Shown here: positions 47,201 through 55,181 of the stretch, in pieces
Layout: the number at the start of each line of letters is the position of its first letter
How positions within the stretch are numbered: position 1 is the stretch's first letter
Source: an uncultured Flavobacteriaceae bacterium
Lineage (GTDB): Bacteria; Bacteroidota; Bacteroidia; Flavobacteriales; Flavobacteriaceae
Reading direction: 5' to 3'
DNA: 64,000 nucleotides
NCBI GenBank assembly: GCA_943789305.1
Contig: CALSTP010000001.1
Coordinates: 844,178-908,177, forward strand
The notes under the pieces: model-generated
Told to the model about the DNA's origin: nothing
The model's database searches: none
The model's input: only the letters and a program-made list of their open reading frames with translations
Translations under genes and position numbers: made by a program

Positions 47201-47974
47201 TTACAGGGTAATAGTGGTATGTTTTATTATTTCTTTAATCATTTCAGGTTTTCCTATATGAACTTTTGAAACCCCATTTTGAAGTGCATCAAATGCATTT
47301 TTCATCTTTGGAAGCATTCCTTCGGTAATTATATGTTCTTCTTTCAATTCTTTGTAAATCCGAGAATCAATGTGCTCAATTAATGAATTCTGATCTTTTA
47401 ATGATTTCATAACTCCACTCTGTTCAAAACAATAATACAAATTTACTTCGAAATCTTTTCCCAAAGCAACCGCAATACTTGAGGCAATTGTATCTGCGTT
47501 AGTATTTAAAATTTGCCCATTGGCATCATGGGTCAAGGCACAGCAAATGGGACTCAATGCATTATTTAGGAGAAGTTTAAAAAAAGAAGTATTTACATAA
47601 GTAATATCACCAACCCACCCGAAATCTGTATTTTCAACAGGTCGTTTTATGGCCTGAATTGCATTTGCGTCGGCACCAGACAATCCAATCGCATTACAAT
47701 TATATCCCTGTAAGGAAGCAACGATATTTTTATTGACTTGACCTCCGTAAATTCCTGTAATTAACTCAAGAGTTTCTGTATTGGTAATTCTTCTTCCATC
47801 TTTCATTTCAACTGGTATACCCAGCCGTTCTGCCCATTGACTTGCTTTTTTTCCACCTCCATGAACCAGTATTTTTGGACCGGTAATTGATGCAAAATCC
47901 TTAAGAAAATTATCTAAATCCATAGGATTTTCAATAATATTTCCTCCTACTTTTATAATGCTAACTTTGGTCAT
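47201..47974 (-). CDS. argB: N-acetylglutamate kinase
   Basis: The protein has 257 residues and amino-acid kinase motifs: VSIIKVGGNII at the start, ILVHGGGKKASQWAERLG, and GLSGADANAI. It phosphorylates the acylated glutamate in the second step of arginine synthesis. It overlaps the carbamoyltransferase gene by 14 bases. I do not see the long N-terminal helix that marks arginine-inhibited hexameric forms, so feedback by arginine may be absent here, in line with transcript-level control (inference). Confidence 0.93.
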   Translation of the reverse strand: MTKVSIIKVGGNIIENPMDLDNFLKDFASITGPKILVHGGGKKASQWAERLGIPVEMKDGRRITNTETLELITGIYGGQVNKNIVASLQGYNCNAIGLSGADANAIQAIKRPVENTDFGWVGDITYVNTSFFKLLLNNALSPICCALTHDANGQILNTNADTIASSIAVALGKDFEVNLYYCFEQSGVMKSLKDQNSLIEHIDSRIYKELKEEHIITEGMLPKMKNAFDALQNGVSKVHIGKPEMIKEIIKHTTITL

Positions 47975-48914
47975 TGTCGAGAAGGGTTTTTAGTACTGCT
48001 TGTGCGGCAAAAGTTCTGTTGTTGGCTTGATCAATAACCAATGAATTTGGATGATCAAGTACTCCATCTGCAACTACAATATTTCTTCGTACCGGAAGAC
48101 AATGCATAAACTTTCCGCTATTGGTTTGTTTCATTTTATCTTCAGTAAGGGTCCATTCGTTATCGGTTCTCAAAATTGAGCCATAACTGGAGTATGAACA
48201 CCAGTTTTTTGCATAGACAAAATCAGCATCTTTTAAAGCTTCTTCTTGGTTGTGAATTACAGGAACATCTTTAGTAATTCTTGGATCCAACTCATATCCT
48301 TCAGGTTGTGCAATTATAAAATCTGCTTCTCTAAACTCCATCATTTTTGTGAAAGAATTTGCTACAGCATGAGGAAGTGCCTTGGGATGAGGTGCCCAGG
48401 TAAGCACTACTTTGGGTTTGTGTTGAGTAGGATACTCATCAAGGGTAATTGCATCAGCTAATGCTTGAAGCGGATGTCCAACTGCACTCTCCATATTAAT
48501 AACAGGTATGCTTGCATATTTTGCAAAGCTTTTTAGAACAATTTCTGCTTCATCTCGAACTTTATCTGTTAGAGAAGCAAAAGCTCGAATTGCTACCATA
48601 TCACAATATTGTGATACTACTGCAGCTGCTTCTCGAATGTGTTCTGATCGAATACCTCTCATTTCTGTACCATCCTCAAATTCCAATGCCCAAGCTTCGT
48701 TTGAAAAATTCATAATCATGGTATTGAACCCTAAATTTTGACCTGCTTTTTGAGTACTTAAACGGGTTCTCAAACTGGGATTGAAAAATAAGAGACCCAA
48801 AGTTTTTTGTTTTGCATGTTTTTTAAAAGCAAAAGGATCTTTTTTTAACGATTTGGCTAAAGACAATGCTTCGTCAAAATCAGGGAGATCATTCAAAGAA
48901 ATAAAGTTTTTCAT
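47961..48914 (-). CDS. argF: N-acetyl/succinylornithine carbamoyltransferase
   Basis: From the ATG at 48914 the protein has 317 residues. The carbamoyl-phosphate site LLFFNPSLRTRLSTQKA and the C-terminal MHCLPVRRN are clear. The sequence follows the Bacteroidota/Xanthomonas type that acts on N-acylated ornithine, not free ornithine (WALEFEDGTEMRGIRSEHIREA in the loop where ordinary OTCases differ). As I recall, Bacteroides uses succinylornithine with a Pro in this loop and Xanthomonas acetylornithine with a Glu; here a Ser (in GIRSEH) seems to take that place, so the acyl group cannot be told. A frame starting at 48935 is open but would overlap argD. Confidence 0.88.
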   Translation of the reverse strand: MKNFISLNDLPDFDEALSLAKSLKKDPFAFKKHAKQKTLGLLFFNPSLRTRLSTQKAGQNLGFNTMIMNFSNEAWALEFEDGTEMRGIRSEHIREAAAVVSQYCDMVAIRAFASLTDKVRDEAEIVLKSFAKYASIPVINMESAVGHPLQALADAITLDEYPTQHKPKVVLTWAPHPKALPHAVANSFTKMMEFREADFIIAQPEGYELDPRITKDVPVIHNQEEALKDADFVYAKNWCSYSSYGSILRTDNEWTLTEDKMKQTNSGKFMHCLPVRRNIVVADGVLDHPNSLVIDQANNRTFAAQAVLKTLLDNDQS

Positions 48915-48915
48915 A

Positions 48916-50058
48916 CTACTGATTTTTGTGTTCATTTAGAGCTTCTTTTAATCCTTTAAAAAAAAGATCAATATGTGTTTTTTGAACAGTTAATGGAGGA
49001 AGAATTCTCAAAAGTTTTTTATTACTACTTCCTCCAGTAAATATTTTTTTATCATAAATTAAAGTTTTGCGAAGAGCTCCAACTTCAAAATCAAATTCAA
49101 TCCCCAGCATTAGCCCTCTTCCTTTAATCTTTTTCACTCCATTAATTTTTTGAGCTTGTTCTTTGAAGAAAACACCCATTTTATAAGCATGGTTTTGTAA
49201 CCTTTCATCTTCCAAAACCCTTAGGACTGCTAGAGATGCCGAACAGGCTAAATGGTTTCCTCCAAAAGTTGTTCCTAACATTCCGTACTTAGCTTTGATA
49301 CTCGGGTGAACTAGAATTCCACCAATAGGAAATCCATTTCCCATACCTTTTGCCATGGTTACAATTTGTGGTTCAATTTTGTATTTTTGATAAGCAAAAA
49401 AGGTTCCTGTTCTTCCAAAGCCAGATTGGACCTCATCTGCAATCAGACACACCTTATTTTCTTTACATAGACGATCCATGTCGTAGATAAATTCCTCTGA
49501 AGGTTCGTCTAAACCTCCAACACCTTGAATCGCCTCAAAGATAACCGCGCAAACATCTTCTTTTTTAAGTTCTTTCTCTAAGGATGCAGAATCGTTAAAC
49601 TCCAAAAAGGTGACTTCTTGTTGTTTGTTTAAAGGGGCATTGATGTTAGGATTATCGGTTACAGCTAATGCTGCGCTTGTTCTACCATGAAAGGAGTTTT
49701 TAAATGCAATAACCCTTTTTTTATTTGTTTGAAATGAAGCTAATTTTAAACCGTTTTCAATTGCTTCAGCACCTGAACTGCACAAAAATAATTGATAATC
49801 TGAACAACAAGATTGATGACCAATCGCAGCTGCCAATTCGTGTTGCAATGGATTATGAATCGCATTGGAATAAAAACCAATTTGATCCAATTGATTTTTG
49901 AGTTTCTTTACATAATGCGGATGCCCATGCCCAATTGAAATTACTGCATGCCCTCCATAGAGGTCTAAATATTCTGTTCCTTTTTCGTCATAAACATAAA
50001 CATCATCAGCCCTTACTGGAGTTACATCATACAAAGGATAAACATCAAATAATTTCAT
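48916..50058 (-). CDS. argD: Acylornithine aminotransferase
   Basis: The product has 380 residues and belongs to class III aminotransferases: SSGAEAIENGLKLAS, FHGRTSAALAVT, ADEVQSGFGRTGTFFAY and the PLP lysine in TMAKGMGNGFPIG. It makes N-acyl-ornithine from the semialdehyde with glutamate as donor. It starts three bases after proC and ends one base before argF. Confidence 0.94.
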   Translation of the reverse strand: MKLFDVYPLYDVTPVRADDVYVYDEKGTEYLDLYGGHAVISIGHGHPHYVKKLKNQLDQIGFYSNAIHNPLQHELAAAIGHQSCCSDYQLFLCSSGAEAIENGLKLASFQTNKKRVIAFKNSFHGRTSAALAVTDNPNINAPLNKQQEVTFLEFNDSASLEKELKKEDVCAVIFEAIQGVGGLDEPSEEFIYDMDRLCKENKVCLIADEVQSGFGRTGTFFAYQKYKIEPQIVTMAKGMGNGFPIGGILVHPSIKAKYGMLGTTFGGNHLACSASLAVLRVLEDERLQNHAYKMGVFFKEQAQKINGVKKIKGRGLMLGIEFDFEVGALRKTLIYDKKIFTGGSSNKKLLRILPPLTVQKTHIDLFFKGLKEALNEHKNQ

Positions 50059-50061
50059 AAG

Positions 50062-50856
50062 TTATTGATTTGAGATGTCGTTTATTTTATTGAAAGAAGC
50101 CGCTAAACCTTGAATTAATGAAGAACTTAATCCTTGATGTTCCATTTCATTGAGTCCTGTAATGGTACATCCTCTGGGGGTGGTGACCTTATCGATCTCC
50201 TCTTCAGGGTGGGATTTATTCTCCATCAAAAGGGTGGCTGCCCCCAAAGCTGTGAATACAGACATATCCATCGCTTCTTTAGCTTCAAACCCCAATTGAA
50301 CTCCACCTTGGGTCATTGCTCGAATCAAACGCATCCAAAATGCAATTCCACTAGCACAAATTACAGTTGCGGCTTGCATATGTTCTTCTGCAATAGTTAT
50401 TGATGTTCCCAATCCATTAAAAATTGCACTGGCAATATCAATCCGTTTTTCACCAACTTTGTTTGAGCAAATACAAGTCATTGATTTTCGGACTGATATT
50501 GCTGTATTTGGCATGCTTCTTATAATAGGGAATTGAGTTCCAATGATGGATTCAATACGTTCAATTTTAAAGCCTGTGATTACCGAAATCAAAACATGTT
50601 TATCGGTTAATACATTTTTAATAGACTTTAAAATTTCTTCAAATTGTCCCGGTTGAACAGCAAAAATTATGATATCAGATTTGTGTATTGCTTCCAAATT
50701 ATCTGAGGTTACATTAACGTTTTTATGCGATTCCCAATCGGAAAGAGAAGTTACATCTCTTTTGGTTAAATAAAGGGTTGTTATCGTATTGTTGATGACC
50801 AACCCCTGAGCGATGCTTAAACCGAGATTTCCAGTTCCTATGATTGCTATTTTCAT
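50062..50856 (-). CDS. proC: Pyrroline-5-carboxylate reductase
   Basis: The protein has 264 residues with an N-terminal GTGNLG Rossmann loop (residues 7-12), the ProC blocks IIFAVQPGQFEEIL and FPIIRSMPNTAISV, and the C-terminal VTTPRGCTITGLNEMEHQG. It makes proline from pyrroline-5-carboxylate. Its place inside the arginine operon links proline to arginine/ornithine metabolism, a typical arrangement in flavobacteria. Confidence 0.94.
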   Translation of the reverse strand: MKIAIIGTGNLGLSIAQGLVINNTITTLYLTKRDVTSLSDWESHKNVNVTSDNLEAIHKSDIIIFAVQPGQFEEILKSIKNVLTDKHVLISVITGFKIERIESIIGTQFPIIRSMPNTAISVRKSMTCICSNKVGEKRIDIASAIFNGLGTSITIAEEHMQAATVICASGIAFWMRLIRAMTQGGVQLGFEAKEAMDMSVFTALGAATLLMENKSHPEEEIDKVTTPRGCTITGLNEMEHQGLSSSLIQGLAASFNKINDISNQ

Positions 50857-50867
50857 GTTTTATTTTT

Positions 50868-51842
50868 TTAAAAAATATTTGTTTTCAATTCAAGTCCTAA
50901 GCGCTCTTCCCAACCCATAATTAAGTTCAAATTTTGTAAGGCTTGACCCGAGGCGCCTTTAATCAAGTTGTCAATTACAGAGGTAATCAAAAGAATACCT
51001 TGGTGAAGATGCAGATGAATAAAACAATTATTTGAATTGATTACTTGTTTCAAAGCGATTTCTTGGGTCGAAATATGAGTGAAGGGATGCTCATTAAAAT
51101 AATTTGTATAAAGACTTAAGGCATCTTCAATGCTCCCATCAAAGGAAGTGTATGCTGTTGCAAAAATACCACGCGTGAAGTCTCCACGTTGCGGTAAAAA
51201 AATCACTTCAGTATCGTCTCCTTGTACTGTGTTTAATGATTCACGAATTTCACCCAAATGTTGATGTGTAAAGGGTTTGTACCATGACAAGTTGTTATTT
51301 CTCCAAGTAAAATGTGAGGTATATGAAAGCCCAACTCCCGCACCAGTACTTCCTGTAGTTGCATTTATGTGTACAGTGTTTTTTAGTTTTTTTGAATCAG
51401 CCAAGGGCAAAAGAGCCAACTGAATTGCGGTAGCAAAACAACCCGGATTGGCTATGGATTTAGCATTTTTGATTTCATTTTTTTGAAGTTCGGGTAAACC
51501 ATAAACGAAGGTCCTATCCCGAAAATTTCTATCTGCACTCAATCTAAAATCATTACTCAGATCAATAATAACTGTTTCTTTTGAAAACTCATGTTGTTCA
51601 ATAAACAGGGATGAGTTCCCATGCCCCAAACAAAGAAAAACAATATCTACATCTAAATTAATTTGATCTGTAAAGTTCAAAGTTGTTGTTCCTAATAAAT
51701 CTTGATGGGTGTCACTCAGAGGAGTTTTGGGCCGGGTTGTGCTGTAAACAAACTCCAAAACTAAATTTGGGTGTTGAAGAACCAATCTTAGAAGTTCACC
51801 TCCCGTGTAACCAGATCCACCTATTATTCCTACTGTTTTCAT
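50868..51842 (-). CDS. argC: N-acetyl-gamma-glutamyl-phosphate reductase
   Basis: The protein has 324 residues. GIIGGSGYTGGELLRLVLQHPN is the opening, with the NADP loop at 6-13; the catalytic Cys is in SIANPGCFATAIQ near residue 135; the substrate His lies in THQHLGEI. It reduces the acylglutamyl phosphate to the semialdehyde. It overlaps the argG stop by four bases (ATGA). Confidence 0.95.
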   Translation of the reverse strand: MKTVGIIGGSGYTGGELLRLVLQHPNLVLEFVYSTTRPKTPLSDTHQDLLGTTTLNFTDQINLDVDIVFLCLGHGNSSLFIEQHEFSKETVIIDLSNDFRLSADRNFRDRTFVYGLPELQKNEIKNAKSIANPGCFATAIQLALLPLADSKKLKNTVHINATTGSTGAGVGLSYTSHFTWRNNNLSWYKPFTHQHLGEIRESLNTVQGDDTEVIFLPQRGDFTRGIFATAYTSFDGSIEDALSLYTNYFNEHPFTHISTQEIALKQVINSNNCFIHLHLHQGILLITSVIDNLIKGASGQALQNLNLIMGWEERLGLELKTNIF

Positions 51843-53029
51843 TTTGTTTCTTCTTTATTAATACTTTTGTAAATGGTATGGGCATTTGCAGTGATTTTGA
51901 TGAATCCTTTTGCATCTGCTGCAGTCCAACCTTTACTCATTTCACCATAACTTCCAAAGGATGCATTCATCAAATCATTCGGTGATTCGATACCCTCTAA
52001 TTCAAAACGATAGGGGTGAAGTGTTATAAAAACTTCCCCGTTAACTGTTTTTTGACTGTTTTCCAAAAAAGCCTCAATGTCCCTCATCACTGGATCCAAA
52101 TAATTTCCTTCATGTAATTGCATACCATAAAAACTCCCTAATTGTTCTTTTTGAAATTGTTGCCATTTGGAGAGAGTGTGTTTCTCTAAGAGGTGATGTG
52201 CTTTAATGATGATTAGAGGAGCCGCTGCCTCAAAACCAACCCTGCCTTTGATTCCAATAATGGTATCGCCAACATGAATATCCCTTCCAATTGCGTAAGT
52301 TTTAGCCAAATCTTGAAGTTCTTGAATAAGCATTACAGCATCAGCCTTTTTGCCATTGAGTTCGATGAGCTCTCCGCCTTCAAACTTCAATCTGATCTTT
52401 GTAGGATTTGTTTCCAATAATGGACTGGGGTAAGCCTCGTTTGGTAATGCTTTTCGAGAAGTTAAGGTTTCACTTCCTCCAACACTGGTTCCCCATAGGC
52501 CTTGGTTAATTGAATACTGGGCTTTTTCCCAAGACATTTCAATTCCTTGATTCTTTAAATACTCAATTTCATCCTCACGAGAAAGTTGTTGATCTCTTAT
52601 AGGAGTAATGATTTCAATGGTTGGAGCCAATACCTGAAAAATCAGATCAAATCGTACTTGATCGTTCCCGGCACCTGTACTTCCGTGAGCAATAAATTTA
52701 GCATCAGTTTTTTTGGCATACTCAATGATTTCAACTGCTTGAACAATTCGCTCGGCACTCACAGAAAGCGGATAACTGTTGTTTTTTAGAACATTCCCGA
52801 AGACTAAGTATTTTACAATTTTCTGGTAAAATGATTCAAGAGCATTTATTGACTTGTAGCTATGAGCACCCATAAGCATTGCTTTGGATTCTTGTTCTTC
52901 AATTTCTTTTGGGATAAAACCACCAGTGTTCACACTGACGGCATGAACCTCGTAGCCCTCTTGAGAAAGGGTTTTAAGGCAGTAAGAAGTATCCAGACCA
53001 CCACTGTAAGCTAGCACAAGTTTTTTCAT
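51839..53029 (-). CDS. argG: Argininosuccinate synthase
   Basis: The protein has 396 residues and the PP-loop AYSGGLDTSYCL at residues 8-19, then HGSTGAGNDQVRFD and the late block IHVGDTIIGIKGRVGFEAAAP. It joins citrulline and aspartate with ATP. It follows the GNAT gene with a four-base overlap and precedes argC with another. Confidence 0.95.
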   Translation of the reverse strand: MKKLVLAYSGGLDTSYCLKTLSQEGYEVHAVSVNTGGFIPKEIEEQESKAMLMGAHSYKSINALESFYQKIVKYLVFGNVLKNNSYPLSVSAERIVQAVEIIEYAKKTDAKFIAHGSTGAGNDQVRFDLIFQVLAPTIEIITPIRDQQLSREDEIEYLKNQGIEMSWEKAQYSINQGLWGTSVGGSETLTSRKALPNEAYPSPLLETNPTKIRLKFEGGELIELNGKKADAVMLIQELQDLAKTYAIGRDIHVGDTIIGIKGRVGFEAAAPLIIIKAHHLLEKHTLSKWQQFQKEQLGSFYGMQLHEGNYLDPVMRDIEAFLENSQKTVNGEVFITLHPYRFELEGIESPNDLMNASFGSYGEMSKGWTAADAKGFIKITANAHTIYKSINKEETK

Positions 53030-53613
53030 TTTGATTTTTTTTTGAAAAGACCACTCAGAAAAGCAGTAGTCTTAGATTTTGTTTTGTTTTTATCATTGGG
53101 ATCGTGTAGCATTCCTGTACACAAGCACATGCTACGATCGGTTCGGGTAAGAACGTCATAGTTTTTACAAGTCTGACATCCTTTCCAAAATTCTGGATCG
53201 TCAGTCAATTCAGAAAAATGTACGGGTTTGTAACCGAGTTCGTAGTTAATTTTCATCACAGCTTGGCCTGTAGTGATTCCAAAAATTTTAGCTCCAGGGT
53301 ATTTTTCAAGGGACAATTCAAAAACTTTTTTCTTAATAGCTTTTGCTAGTCCTTTACCCCTGTATTGAGGTGAAACGATCAAACCCGAATGGGCAACATA
53401 CTTTCCGTGTTGCCATACTTCGATGTAGCAAAACCCAGCAAACTGATCACCATCAAGTGCAATTACAGCATTACCATTTTGTAATTTTTTGATAATGTAT
53501 TCTGGAGTCCTTCGTGCAATTCCTGTTCCACGATCTTTAGCTGACTCGTCTATGCATTGGCTAATGGTCTTTGCAAACTGAATATGTGAAGCGTTACCAA
53601 TAACGATTTTCAT
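53026..53613 (-). CDS. GNAT N-acetyltransferase, first gene of the arginine operon, with Cys cluster
   Basis: The protein has 195 residues. The acetyl-CoA loop VSPQYRGKGLAKAIKKK (near 85-101) marks it as a GNAT enzyme. After the fold comes a Cys-rich tail: CQTC and then SMCLC about 14 residues on (four Cys in two pairs), followed by a basic C-terminus. As first gene of the arg operon and in the absence of argJ or a classical argA here, it is the best candidate for the N-acetylglutamate synthase step (inference). The Cys pairs could bind a metal or sense redox state. Confidence 0.85.
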   Translation of the reverse strand: MKIVIGNASHIQFAKTISQCIDESAKDRGTGIARRTPEYIIKKLQNGNAVIALDGDQFAGFCYIEVWQHGKYVAHSGLIVSPQYRGKGLAKAIKKKVFELSLEKYPGAKIFGITTGQAVMKINYELGYKPVHFSELTDDPEFWKGCQTCKNYDVLTRTDRSMCLCTGMLHDPNDKNKTKSKTTAFLSGLFKKKSK

Positions 53614-53660
53614 TATTGAAATATTTGATTAAAATTTAAAATTGAGTTTTGATTGAAAAT

Positions 53661-53682
53661 GAATCCGGACACACCGAGATTC
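53661..53682 (-). promoter_or_regulatory. Hairpin in the arg leader, possible attenuator
   Basis: On the minus strand arms GAATC-CGG and CCG-GATTC pair (8 base pairs with one bulged T after GAATC) around the loop TGTGT. It lies 17 bases after the leader-peptide stop and 48 bases before the GNAT start, and is followed by ATTTTCAAT. The T tract is short, so termination strength is uncertain. Confidence 0.45.
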
Positions 53683-53698
53683 TGAAAAAAATACACCC

Positions 53699-53782
53699 CT
53701 AGGGGCGACGACGGAATACACACGGGAAATTTCTGTTTGTTGAAACAGCAGGATTGTTTGACTGTGTAAAATTTTCTTTCAT
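53699..53782 (-). CDS. Candidate arginine-operon leader peptide (27 residues)
   Basis: On the minus strand an ATG at 53782 opens 27 codons that begin MKENFTQSNN and end NFPCVFRRRP before TAG. Residues 24-26 are three consecutive Arg codons (CGT CGT CGC), and a fourth Arg (AGA) is at residue 17. The frame starts about ten bases after a good promoter (53792-53823) and stands in the 5' leader of the arginine operon, just before a hairpin. The Arg codons and stop sit in the unusually GC-rich segment that contains the palindrome CCCCTAGGGG (53696-53705). This is the layout of a ribosome-stalling attenuator: with little charged tRNA-Arg the ribosome would wait at codons 24-26. The frame is too short to be certain without comparison. 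Confidence 0.55.
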   Translation of the reverse strand: MKENFTQSNNPAVSTNRNFPCVFRRRP

Positions 53783-53791
53783 AATAATCCA

Positions 53792-53823
53792 CAAAGTTGA
53801 TGCATTCTAATTTAAATACCAAA
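53792..53823 (-). promoter_or_regulatory. Promoter of the arginine operon
   Basis: On the minus strand TTTG (53823-53820) is followed after exactly 20 bases by CAACTTTG (53799-53792). The spacing fits the Bacteroidota consensus TTTG-N19/20-TAnnTTTG, with one mismatch (C for the first T). It puts the start of the transcript about 170 bases before the GNAT gene, leaving room for the leader peptide and hairpin. Confidence 0.55.
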
Positions 53824-53876
53824 CTTGTCTCGATTTTTTTGAATTTCATAAAAAATATTCATTTTGTTTTAGTTTC

Positions 53877-55181
53877 ATGTATTTTTGTGGTGTGATAGAT
53901 CGTTTTAAATTAAATATTAATAAAAAATTTAAAGAATTCAGAACCCAAAAATTACTGTTAGCAATCAGTGGGGGACTGGATAGCAGGGTATTACTTCACT
54001 TATTGAGCCAATGTAAACTGAGTTTTGGAGTAGCTCATTGCAATTTTGGATTGCGTGCAAAAGAAAGCGATTCGGATGCCAAATTTGTAGAAGAAATTTG
54101 CACAAAAAATCAAATACCTTTTGAAATCAAAAAATTTGAAACCAAAGCTTATTCACAAAAACATAAAATTTCCACACAAATGGCTGCCCGAGAATTGCGG
54201 TATTCCTGGTTTGAAGAACTCCTAGAAATAAAGGATTACGATAAAATTGTAACAGCCCATCACTTAGACGATCAATTGGAAACTTTTATGATCAATACAG
54301 GTCGCGGATCTGGTTTATCTGGATTAACTGGAATTCCCGAAAACACTTCAAGAGTTGCACGCCCGATGCTGCCCTTTACTCGAAAAGAAATTTTGGAATA
54401 TGCCCAAGCAGAAAATCTAGAGTGGAGAGAGGACGCCTCAAATTCTTCAGATGTATATCTGAGAAATGCACTTCGAAATCAAGTAATTTCCAAATGGAAA
54501 ACCTATGCTCCTCACTTGATGTCTAATTTTGAGGACACTCTGAGCTACATCAAACAAAGTCAGTATGCTCTGGATTTTATTGTGAATCAATGGAAGGAAC
54601 AACACTTCATTCATAAAGGGGCTCATATTCACATTGATTTGAAAGACTTTAAAAAATTAACCCCAGTCGAATACTATCTCAATGCTTTATTTTCTCCCTA
54701 TGGCTTTCACACAAGAGATTTAAAAGATTTGTTGAATGCTCAAAGCGGGAAGTACTTGAAATCTAGTTCTCACCGCCTGTTGGTCAATCGAGGTGAATGG
54801 ATTTTGGAAGAAAACAGTTTTACCCAGATTTCTGAGGTCCTTTGGGATATAAAAAAGCCCCTTCTACAGCCCATAAAACTACATGTGGATTCGACTTTTG
54901 AAAATAATAATTCTTGTGTATCTCTTGATAAATCTCGTTTAATTTATCCTCTAAAGTTGCGTAAATTTGAAGAAGGTGATTATTTTTATCCTACAGGAAT
55001 GCAAGGAAAGAAAAAACTAAGTAAGTACTTTAAAGATGAAAAGTATTCTCAAATTGATAAAGAAAATCAATGGTTATTGTGTTCCGGGCATACCATTGTT
55101 TGGGTAATTAATAGAAGAGCTGATCGCAGATTTACCATTGAACCAACAAACAGCAATTGTTTAATACTGAAAACAAAATGA
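53877..55181 (+). CDS. tilS: tRNA(Ile)-lysidine synthase
   Basis: The protein has 434 residues with the PP-loop LLAISGGLDSRVL (residues 27-39), HCNFGLRAKESD, TAHHLDDQLETFMINTGRGSGLSGL and the TilS C-terminal domain ending FYPTGMQGKKKLSKYFKDEK. It modifies C34 of tRNA-Ile(CAU) with lysine. A TATTTTTG box overlaps the first codons (53880-53887), so the true start might be the in-frame GTG at 53892, which gives VIDRFKLN as start; the ATG at 53877 remains possible. It is divergent from the arginine operon and overlaps dsbD by four bases. Confidence 0.92.
   Translation: MYFCGVIDRFKLNINKKFKEFRTQKLLLAISGGLDSRVLLHLLSQCKLSFGVAHCNFGLRAKESDSDAKFVEEICTKNQIPFEIKKFETKAYSQKHKISTQMAARELRYSWFEELLEIKDYDKIVTAHHLDDQLETFMINTGRGSGLSGLTGIPENTSRVARPMLPFTRKEILEYAQAENLEWREDASNSSDVYLRNALRNQVISKWKTYAPHLMSNFEDTLSYIKQSQYALDFIVNQWKEQHFIHKGAHIHIDLKDFKKLTPVEYYLNALFSPYGFHTRDLKDLLNAQSGKYLKSSSHRLLVNRGEWILEENSFTQISEVLWDIKKPLLQPIKLHVDSTFENNNSCVSLDKSRLIYPLKLRKFEEGDYFYPTGMQGKKKLSKYFKDEKYSQIDKENQWLLCSGHTIVWVINRRADRRFTIEPTNSNCLILKTK

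Noticed and set aside
53613-53849. Open frame of 78 codons on the minus strand directly before the arginine operon
   Set aside because: It covers the promoter and leader region, has no recognisable domain, and ends exactly at the GNAT start. The short frame with Arg codons in another phase explains the region better.
53603-53880. ArgR operator sites in the arginine operon control region
   Set aside because: I see no convincing paired AT-rich ARG-box palindromes; by eye this cannot be excluded, so it is not listed.
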